Assembly: GCA_002919305.1 (NCBI GenBank)
Contig: PKFB01000016.1
Coordinates: 1-45,817, forward strand
Reading direction: 5' to 3'
DNA: 45,817 nt
Origin: Actinomycetales bacterium
GTDB lineage: Bacteria; Actinomycetota; Actinomycetes; Mycobacteriales; Micromonosporaceae
Shown here: piece by piece, positions 39,717 through 45,817 of the stretch
Layout: each line of letters begins with the position of its first letter
How positions within the stretch are numbered: the stretch's first letter is position 1
Notes under the pieces: model-generated
What the model was told of the DNA's origin: nothing
What the model saw: only the letters and a program-made list of their open reading frames with translations
Databases searched by the model: none
Program-made: the position numbers and the translations under genes

Positions 39717-40847
39717 GTGTCCAACCCGATATTCCTCTCCAGCTCGATCGAGTCGATCGCCTCACCGCTTCTGTGGGCGATCACGATCGTGGCTCTACTC
39801 GGTCTGCTGGTCCTTGACTTCGCTATCACGCATCGCCCGCACGAGGTGCCGATGCGGGAGGCGTTGGCCTGGACGGTCTTCTACCTGGCTCTGCCGGTGG
39901 CGTTCGGCTTCCTGATCTGGTGGTTGTACGGCGGCACCCCCTCCCTCGAGTTCTTCACCGGGTACGTGGTGGAGAAGTCCCTGTCGGTGGATAACCTGTT
40001 CGTCTTCATGCTGCTGTTGGCGGCGTTCGCCGTCCCCACCGCATTGGCGCAGCGGGTGTTGCTGTACGGAATCGCCGGCGCGCTGGTGCTGCGGGGTGTG
40101 TTCATCGCCCTCGGCGCCGCTGCTTTAAGCACCGGGACCTGGGCGTTCTTACTGTTCGGTGGAATTCTGCTGGTTACCGCCCTCAAAGTGATCCGGGACG
40201 CGTTCAAGGGGCAGGATCATCAGGTCCACATCGACGACATGCGCAGCATCAAGCTGCTGCGCCGCCTGATGCCGGTCACCAGTCAGTACCACGGCTCCAA
40301 GCTCACCGTCAGGCTGGACGGTCGACGCACCCTCACCCCCATGGCTCTGGTCGTGGTGGCGGTCTTCATGACGGACGTCGTCTTCGCCATCGACTCTGTC
40401 CCGGCGGTCTATGGGGTGACCGAGGACCCATACCTGGTGTTCACCACCAACGCCTTTGCCCTCCTCGGGTTGCGGGCCCTGTATTTCGTGCTCCGCAACG
40501 CGGTGAGCAAACTGCGGCACCTCAACCACGGTCTCGGCGTCATCCTCGCCTTCATCGGTGTCAAACTCGTCCTGCATTGGGCGCACGGTGTGTGGCACTG
40601 GGTCCCTGACATTCCGACGTTGTTGTCCCTGGTCGTCATCGTCATCACGCTCACCACGGTGACGATCACCAGCGTGATGGCTAACCGTCGCGACGCGGCG
40701 CGGACAACCGCCCCTGACCAGCCACTCGGCACCGAATCGAGGGCTACTGAACGCCCGGTGTCCGGTGCCGTGTCGATGACCGCCGACGGACGACGCTCCC
40801 CGAATGGGCCCGCTATCCCGGACCACCAATTCAGGACGGAGCGCTGA
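39717..40847 (+). CDS. terC: TerC family membrane protein (probable Mn2+ exporter)
   Basis: A 376-residue protein with eight or nine hydrophobic segments. Two acidic motifs of the TerC family are present: EKSLSVDNLFVFMLL near residue 87 and MTDVVFAIDSVPAV near 220, whose Asp/Asn residues form the metal path. The C-terminal 60 residues are polar and poorly conserved. Homologues such as Alx and MeeF/YceF export manganese, some during metallation of secreted enzymes. The GTG at 39717 is chosen because GAGGAGG lies 4 nt upstream and the hydrophobic region follows; the in-frame ATG at 39651 lies within the riboswitch. Control is by the Mn2+-type riboswitch described upstream. Confidence 0.88.
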   Translation: MSNPIFLSSSIESIASPLLWAITIVALLGLLVLDFAITHRPHEVPMREALAWTVFYLALPVAFGFLIWWLYGGTPSLEFFTGYVVEKSLSVDNLFVFMLLLAAFAVPTALAQRVLLYGIAGALVLRGVFIALGAAALSTGTWAFLLFGGILLVTALKVIRDAFKGQDHQVHIDDMRSIKLLRRLMPVTSQYHGSKLTVRLDGRRTLTPMALVVVAVFMTDVVFAIDSVPAVYGVTEDPYLVFTTNAFALLGLRALYFVLRNAVSKLRHLNHGLGVILAFIGVKLVLHWAHGVWHWVPDIPTLLSLVVIVITLTTVTITSVMANRRDAARTTAPDQPLGTESRATERPVSGAVSMTADGRRSPNGPAIPDHQFRTER

Positions 40848-40929
40848 CGGTCCTCCCCTTAAATCCGGCTCATCGGGCCCGACGCTTAAACGCCCACATT
40901 AGACGGCCGCTGGGCTGTAGCATCCCCCA

Positions 40930-42006
40930 ATGCTTGACCAACGGTGTGATGAACTGATCGCCTCCGTCGAAGCTTCGAACGCGCTGGAGCTGGAAGAGAA
41001 GATCCAGCAGCTGTGGCAGGCGGCGCAGGACGCTGCCCCGCAGGAGCTGACCGGGGCGCTCCGCCGGATCAGTGAGGTGTTCGACCTGCTGCCGTTGGGT
41101 CCCGGAAGCCGACTGGCCATCCTGGCCGGGGCCCTGGTGGAGAGAGGCGCGGATCCGGACGGACTGGCAGCGCCGATCATGGTCGGTCTCCGGCGGTGCC
41201 TGCGGGTGGCGAATGAACTTATAACAACATGGCAGCACGTGGTGGGGGATGAAGAGCCGCCCATGCCGGTTGATGATCAAGAGGCCTTCAACTCCATGAT
41301 CACCGCCTTGCTCCAGCCCGGTTCTGCTCCCGACTCCGACTCCACGGATGCGACGACGCGCCTCTCCCCGGAGCAGGCCTACCGACTGACCGAGGGCTGG
41401 TTTGCCCTCAACGGGTGGGCGATGTCGGCCATGACGTTGCTGCAGTCACGACAGGTACGCACGCAACTGTCGATACGTCACGAGCTGCTCGAGCTGATGA
41501 AGACGGTGGAGCCCGTGCGGCCGGACCTGGAGTTCCTGACCCGTCTGCTGCTGGTGCTCGACGACGAACGCCTGGTAGTCCTGCACCGCCAGACCGGCCG
41601 GGGGTACCAGGTGACGATCAGCGGCATCGGCGACAACTTCCAACTGCACACGCTGCTGGCCGCCACGTTGAGTGGTCCCGCCAGCGACGGGCTGTTGGAG
41701 GACATCCATGTGGATCCCGCTTGGGTCGCCGCCGCCACCGACGGCCCGTTGGAGCCACCGAACGGACCGATCGAGGGGCAGTTCAACCTGGTCGACGCGT
41801 GGGGAAAGTGGATCTGGAACGAGGGCGTGCCAGCGGATATCCCCCTGTTGGACGGACAGCGGGTGGTGGTGTTGGATCCCCCGCCGTACCCGCGGTCCTG
41901 GAACATTGGCCGGGTGTACCTGATGATGCGGCCCGAGGTGCGGTTGGATCGGATCCTCAGCCCTGAGGAGGCCGCTGCATGGCTGTCCCGGGTAGCTGAT
42001 CAGTGA
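40930..42006 (+). CDS. Hypothetical protein, 358 residues
   Basis: I do not recognise a family. The N-terminal 110 residues are helical (LDQRCDELIASVEASNALELEEKIQQLW...). After a Ser/Asp-rich linker near 135, a helical part LSPEQAYRLTEGWFALNGWAMSAMTLL and a mixed alpha/beta half follow: LVVLHRQTGRGYQVTISGIGDNFQLHTLLAATL. The last 90 residues contain EGQFNLVDAWGKWIWNEGVPADIPLLDGQRVVVLDPP. It is soluble, with no signal peptide. TAGCAT precedes the ATG by exactly six bases and there is no Shine-Dalgarno, so it is probably leaderless. It stands 58 bp before a phosphatase gene and may share its transcript. Confidence 0.75.
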   Translation: MLDQRCDELIASVEASNALELEEKIQQLWQAAQDAAPQELTGALRRISEVFDLLPLGPGSRLAILAGALVERGADPDGLAAPIMVGLRRCLRVANELITTWQHVVGDEEPPMPVDDQEAFNSMITALLQPGSAPDSDSTDATTRLSPEQAYRLTEGWFALNGWAMSAMTLLQSRQVRTQLSIRHELLELMKTVEPVRPDLEFLTRLLLVLDDERLVVLHRQTGRGYQVTISGIGDNFQLHTLLAATLSGPASDGLLEDIHVDPAWVAAATDGPLEPPNGPIEGQFNLVDAWGKWIWNEGVPADIPLLDGQRVVVLDPPPYPRSWNIGRVYLMMRPEVRLDRILSPEEAAAWLSRVADQ

Positions 42007-42064
42007 GCTGAATGTGGAATCATTGCCGGCCACGGCGTACCGCTTTGACACACAGGGAGACAGC

Positions 42065-42520
42065 TTGACCGAGACAGCGCCCTTGGCTGGTGCGATCCGG
42101 TTACCCGATGGTTGCCTGGTCCGCGGTCGTGGGCTGCGCCACGGGGTGCCGGAGGGCCCGAGGCCTGACTATGGCCTGTACCTGGGCTCGGAGCGGTTGC
42201 GTCACCGCTACGAGCCTGAGATGCCCTGGTCCCAGGAGTGGCTCGTCTGGCCGGATTTCCTGCTCCCGCGTGACTTCGCCAAGGCCGTGGCCGGCATTTG
42301 GACCTTGCATGAGCATGCCCATGCCGGGCAGCGGGTGGAGGTGGCCTGCGGCGGCGGGGTCGGCCGCACCGGCACCGTCATCGCCTGCCTGGCGGTCCTA
42401 ACGGGTATCCCTGTAGCGGAGGCGGTCGCTTGGACCCGGGCTACCTACCATCGTCGCGCCGTCGAGACCCCGTGGCAGCGTCGCTGGATAGCCCGTTTTG
42501 CCGCCCATCAACCGGTTTAA
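42065..42520 (+). CDS. Cys-based (dual-specificity/PTP-like) phosphatase
   Basis: A 151-residue protein. The P-loop ACGGGVGRTGT has catalytic Cys95 and Arg101 (C-x5-R), with WTLHEHAHAGQRVEVAC before it as in small bacterial DSP/PTP proteins; a general-acid Asp may be in WPDFLLPRD. The beginning GAIRLPDGCLVRGRGLRHG matches related actinobacterial proteins. The TTG at 42065 is chosen because GGGAGA lies 4-5 nt upstream; the GTG at 42014 has no binding site but would add 17 residues. Substrates may be phosphotyrosine proteins or phospho-sugars/lipids. It follows the unknown 358-residue protein. Confidence 0.8.
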   Translation: MTETAPLAGAIRLPDGCLVRGRGLRHGVPEGPRPDYGLYLGSERLRHRYEPEMPWSQEWLVWPDFLLPRDFAKAVAGIWTLHEHAHAGQRVEVACGGGVGRTGTVIACLAVLTGIPVAEAVAWTRATYHRRAVETPWQRRWIARFAAHQPV

Positions 42521-42659
42521 GGTCCGTTCAACCTCCTCATCCCAGGTCCCGCCGTCCTCGTTCCGGATTTCTCTCCGCCCCGCACCCTGGTGACAGAGAT
42601 TTTCCGGGGTACGGGGGTACGCGGGGCACTAGGGCGTGTCCCGCTGAAGGAGGTGGATC

Positions 42660-43169
42660 ATGCAGGTAAATGACCTGCTAGAGGACCTGTTCGGTCGACT
42701 CCCCGAGCTGGTCCGGGACGCCGTCGACGGGCTGAGCGTGGAGCAGCTGTGCTGGGCCCCGGCGCCCGGTACCAACTCGGTGGGCTGGCTGGTGTGGCAC
42801 CTTACCCGGGTCCAGGACCACCACGTCGCCGAACTCATCGGCGAAGAACAGGTGTGGGTTACGGGCGACTGGGCGGCGCGTTTCGGCCTAGACGCCGATC
42901 CGTCCAACACCGGCTACGAGCACACCCCCGAACAGGTCGCCGCGGTCCGCCCCGACAGCGCGCAGGTACTCATCGACTATTACGACGCGGTGTCCGCGCG
43001 TACCCAGGAATTCATTCGTGGGCTGACACCGGAGGATCTGGACCGCATCGTCGACCGGAGCTGGGATCCGCCGGTGACCCTGGGGGTGCGGCTGATCAGC
43101 GTGGCCAACGACGACACCCAGCACATCGGTCAGGCCGCCTATGTCCGTGGCCTGTTGCCGCGGTCGTGA
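42660..43169 (+). CDS. DinB superfamily protein (DUF664, mycothiol-transferase-like)
   Basis: A 169-residue four-helix protein. DinB/YfiT-type metal ligands are visible: His in VWHLTRVQDHHV near residue 47 and His in DDTQHIGQAAYVRGL near 157-161. Members of this group in actinomycetes are mycothiol-dependent transferases or isomerases, or stress proteins of unknown activity. A strong AAGGAGG lies 6-7 nt before the ATG. The gene is separate from the phosphatase by 139 bp. Confidence 0.83.
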   Translation: MQVNDLLEDLFGRLPELVRDAVDGLSVEQLCWAPAPGTNSVGWLVWHLTRVQDHHVAELIGEEQVWVTGDWAARFGLDADPSNTGYEHTPEQVAAVRPDSAQVLIDYYDAVSARTQEFIRGLTPEDLDRIVDRSWDPPVTLGVRLISVANDDTQHIGQAAYVRGLLPRS

Positions 43170-43235
43170 CGGCATCGGCATCCTGCCTGCGCTTCTGGTT
43201 CGTTCCTGGCCGGTGACCGGGCGATTGCGCCTTAT

Positions 43236-43322
43236 GGTCCACCGTGGACCGGGCTTGACAAGGCCATCAACATCCATAGCCTTGGATTGAATCGTTTCAG
43301 GCCGTCGGAATCCGTTCCGACG
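43236..43322 (+). promoter_or_regulatory. Promoter of the rhamnogalacturonan lyase with three palindromes
   Basis: TTGACA (43255-43260), 16 bp, TAGCCT (43277-43282). Upstream is GGTCCAC-C-GTGGACC (43236-43250). Just after the -10 lies TGAATCGTTTCA (43288-43299), 11 of 12 bases identical to the LacI-family operator TGAAACGTTTCA. Next is CGTCGGAA-TCCG-TTCCGACG (43303-43322), a perfect repeat. A LacI-type repressor responding to pectin fragments or rhamnose is the simplest reading; it is not in the window. Confidence 0.65.
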
Positions 43323-43401
43323 TCGCCCGTTATCGAGCTTGGGGCCCTGCCCGGTCCGCACGCTCACTGCTCGAGACCGTTATTCGCCCGGGAGTCCCTG
43401 T

Positions 43402-45817
43402 ATGCGTCCCCCAACTCGATCCAAATCCAGGTCCAGATCATTAATCGCAGTCGTCTGCGCGTCTGCTCTTCTGGTCACCTCCCCCACCGTCGCTATCGCT
43501 CATCCGTCCACATCGGACCGAGGCCGCCCCACCGGCCCCGATGCTGTGCATCTTGAGCACCTCGACCGCGGTCTGGTCGCCGCCGTCACCGATGCGGGTG
43601 TGTTCCTCAGCTGGCGACTGTTGGGGTACGAAGTCACCGGGCACACCGCCACCGGCATGGCGGGCCCCGACTTCCACGTCTACCGGGACGGCCAGCGCAT
43701 CGCCACCGTCACCGACAGCACCAACTACCTTGATGCGGCGGGCACGGCGAACTCCGTGTACCGGGTCGCCGCCGTCGTCGACGGCGTGGAAGTGGACCTC
43801 AGCGCCGAAGTCTCCCCGTGGTCGGACGCCTTCTACGACCTACCGCTGCAACGCCCACCGGACGGGGTGACCCCGGCCGGTGAGAGCTACACGTATTCGG
43901 CCAACGACATGAGCGTCGGCGACCTGGACGGTGACGGCCAGTACGAGTACATCGTCAAATGGGATCCGTCTAACTCCAAAGACGTGTCCCAGGTGGGCTA
44001 CACCGGCCCGGTGTACATCGACGCCTATGAACTCGACGGCACCCTGCTGTACCGGATCGATCTCGGCGTCAACATCCGCGCCGGGGCCCACTACACGCAG
44101 TTTTTGGTTTACGACTTCGACGGTGACGGTCGAGCGGAGCTGATGCTCAAGACCGCCCCCGGCACCCGCACCATCACCGCCGACGGCGCGCGCTACATCA
44201 CCATGCCGCAGGAGGATGTACGCGCGGGCTACTCCCACCACGACGACTACCGGCTCAGCGCCGCTGACTACCGTGAGCACCTGATCGACACCTTCCAGGG
44301 CTGGCACGAGCACCCGGAGGTGGTGGCCGGCAACTGGCCGGCGACGTTGGAGGAAGCCTTCGGCTTGGAGCCGACCTACTCCTATCCGCTCTCCCGCGCC
44401 GACGCTGAGGCGTTGGTCGACTACTTCATCGATGTCTACGCCCCCAGCCGCAGCGCGCGTAACGACCTGCGCGCCTTTGAAGGGTTCATCCTGGACGGTC
44501 CGGAGTACCTGACGGTGTTCGAGGGCGCCACCGGCCGGGAGCTGCAGACCATCCCCTACAAGCCGGGTCGCCACGACGACGGCCTGATGTGGGGTGACTA
44601 CGCCATGGCGCGGATCGAGCCGGGTAACCGGGTCGATCGGTTCCTGGCGGGCGTGGCCTACCTGGACGGTGTGCACCCGTCGGCGGTGTTCGCCCGGGGG
44701 TACTACACCCGTGCGACCTTGGTCGCCTACCGCTGGGATGGGCGACAGTTGCGGGAGAACTGGTACGTCGACAGCGGCTGGGTGCCGATGTCCAACCCCT
44801 TCAACGATTCCCCGCACGGTCGGGACGGCACCGACCCGGAGTTCGGCACCCTGACCACCCAGGGCGCCCACTCTTTGAGCGCGGCCGATGTGGACGGTGA
44901 CGGCCGACAGGAGATCATCTACGGGGCCGCGACCGTCGACGACGACGGTGACCTGCTGTACAGCTCGTTCGATGTCCTGCCACCTGGCAGCGCAGACCCT
45001 GGGGCGCTGGCCCGGCTGGGGCACGGCGACGCGATGCACGTGACCGACATTGACCCGGCCCGCCCAGGCCTGGAGATCCACATGGTGCATGAAGGCGGGG
45101 CGTGGGCGCCCTACGGCGCCTCACTGCGAGATGCCGCCACCGGTGAGCTCATCTACGGGCAGTACAGCGGCCGGGACACCGGACGGGGCATGGTGGGTGA
45201 CATCCTCCCCGACGTGCCCGGCCTGGAGACCTGGGCGGTCACCGGTTTGGGCCTGTGGAGCGCCGCTGGTGACTTCCTCGGCACCGACGTCCCAGGCACC
45301 AACCAGAGCATCCGGTGGGCCGCCGACATGACCACCCAGATCGTCGACGGCGCGTTGGAGGACACCCCCACCATCGTGGACTGGCGACGCGGCACACTGC
45401 TGGTCGCTGAGGGCACCCGCACCAACAACGGCACCAAAGGCAACCCTGGGCTGGTCGCCGACATCTTCGGTGACTGGCGGGAAGAGCTGCTGGTCCGCAC
45501 GGTCGACAGCTCCGCGATCCGGATTTACCTGAGCACCGAGGTGACCGACCGCAAGCTGTACACCCTCATGCACGACCCGCAGTACCGGGCCGAGGTGGCG
45601 CGGCAGCAGACCACCTACAACCAGCCGTCGTACACCAGCTTCTACCTGGCGTCGGACACCAACTGGGCGCAGGTCCCGGTGCCTGACCTGTGGACCCCCG
45701 GCGGCGTCGACGCGCTGCGGGACTCCCTGGAGTCCCTGGTGGCGGACGGCGAGATCGCCGGTCCCGTGGTGGCGCGGCTACGCGCGGCCCTCACCCAGGC
45801 TGACCAGCACCCCGACC
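43402..45817 (+). CDS. Secreted rhamnogalacturonan lyase, PL11 family (3' end outside window)
   Basis: At least 805 residues; the frame runs off the window end. Residues 1-33 are a Lys/Arg-rich signal peptide ending VAIA. A short fibronectin-like beta domain follows (GVFLSWRLLGYEVTG...FHVYRDGQRIA). The PL11 propeller holds Ca-binding DGDG repeats: VGDLDGDGQYEYIVKWDPSNSKD, VYDFDGDGRAELMLK, SAADVDGDGRQEIIYG, and the hallmark YKPGRHDDGLMWGDY-type block near residue 390-400. Such enzymes cut the rhamnose-galacturonate backbone of pectin by beta-elimination. GGGAG is 7 nt before the ATG. The last 30 residues begin an extra helical region whose nature is cut off. With the xylanase it marks a plant-biomass degrader. 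Confidence 0.92.
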   Translation, partial: MRPPTRSKSRSRSLIAVVCASALLVTSPTVAIAHPSTSDRGRPTGPDAVHLEHLDRGLVAAVTDAGVFLSWRLLGYEVTGHTATGMAGPDFHVYRDGQRIATVTDSTNYLDAAGTANSVYRVAAVVDGVEVDLSAEVSPWSDAFYDLPLQRPPDGVTPAGESYTYSANDMSVGDLDGDGQYEYIVKWDPSNSKDVSQVGYTGPVYIDAYELDGTLLYRIDLGVNIRAGAHYTQFLVYDFDGDGRAELMLKTAPGTRTITADGARYITMPQEDVRAGYSHHDDYRLSAADYREHLIDTFQGWHEHPEVVAGNWPATLEEAFGLEPTYSYPLSRADAEALVDYFIDVYAPSRSARNDLRAFEGFILDGPEYLTVFEGATGRELQTIPYKPGRHDDGLMWGDYAMARIEPGNRVDRFLAGVAYLDGVHPSAVFARGYYTRATLVAYRWDGRQLRENWYVDSGWVPMSNPFNDSPHGRDGTDPEFGTLTTQGAHSLSAADVDGDGRQEIIYGAATVDDDGDLLYSSFDVLPPGSADPGALARLGHGDAMHVTDIDPARPGLEIHMVHEGGAWAPYGASLRDAATGELIYGQYSGRDTGRGMVGDILPDVPGLETWAVTGLGLWSAAGDFLGTDVPGTNQSIRWAADMTTQIVDGALEDTPTIVDWRRGTLLVAEGTRTNNGTKGNPGLVADIFGDWREELLVRTVDSSAIRIYLSTEVTDRKLYTLMHDPQYRAEVARQQTTYNQPSYTSFYLASDTNWAQVPVPDLWTPGGVDALRDSLESLVADGEIAGPVVARLRAALTQADQHPD

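Noticed and set aside
43840-45090. A 416-codon minus-strand frame under the PL11 lyase
   Set aside because: Antisense shadow of a clear PL11 gene with DGDG repeats in the plus frame.
1-45817. tRNA, rRNA, CRISPR array, integrase or complete insertion sequence
   Set aside because: I looked for T-loop/acceptor patterns, regularly spaced repeats and transposase or integrase motifs on both strands and found none I could support.

Overview
The window is high-GC actinobacterial DNA. The family Nocardiopsaceae, close to Thermobifida, is the best guess: the GH11 xylanase at 10695 has the architecture and most of the sequence I remember for Thermobifida fusca Xyl11A. GTG starts are common, and many genes have a TANNNT hexamer 6-7 nt before the start codon, i.e. 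they look leaderless. I see no rRNA, tRNA, CRISPR array or intact insertion sequence.

Layout. 1-5.6 kb: tail of an ABM-domain monooxygenase, a PAP2-like membrane protein, an alpha/beta hydrolase, and a DrrC-type UvrA paralogue divergent from a WYL regulator. 6.1-10.1 kb: a MerR/quinone oxidoreductase pair and an asparagine-synthetase-like protein that has lost key residues in both active sites. 10.2-11.8 kb: a xylanase with an elaborate promoter and a clear terminator. 11.9-13.7 kb: an ECF41-type sigma factor with its SDR/epimerase partner. 14.4-17.3 kb: DUF6157, a DEDDh exonuclease, a Clp-N/HTH regulator with twin operators embedded in a leaderless promoter, and a small membrane protein.

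17.6-21.6 kb is the most unusual part: a tight three-gene minus-strand operon in locally AT-rich DNA. It encodes an NrtR-like Nudix/winged-helix protein, an MTAN/PNP-type nucleoside phosphorylase, and a four-helix membrane protein. The last two share an almost identical GNAxVGVQ...IYG motif that resembles RHIM-like bacterial amyloid signalling motifs. I infer a defence (conflict) module in which a nucleosidase and a membrane protein communicate by amyloid templating.

22.3-26.5 kb: an MmyB-type XRE regulator divergent from an SDR with a 21-bp palindrome between them, a DUF6766 membrane protein, and a DUF574 methyltransferase. 26.7-31.3 kb: an FHA protein and a soluble Ser/Thr kinase, divergent from a DnaK-like Hsp70. 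31.4-35.4 kb: two small overlapping ORFs leading into a heterodimeric ABC exporter with one consensus and one degenerate ATP site. 35.4-39.4 kb: on the opposite strand, ECF sigma, a polytopic zinc-finger anti-sigma, two ABC-2 permeases and their ATPase in one operon. 39.6-40.8 kb: TerC behind a yybP-ykoY-like (Mn2+) riboswitch that appears to control the ribosome binding site. 40.9-43.2 kb: an unknown protein, a Cys-based phosphatase and a DinB/DUF664 protein. 43.4 kb to the end: a secreted PL11 rhamnogalacturonan lyase, cut by the window edge, behind a promoter with a LacI-type operator.

The biology suggested is a plant-biomass degrader (xylan, pectin) with many small one-regulator/one-target switches and one accessory defence-like island.
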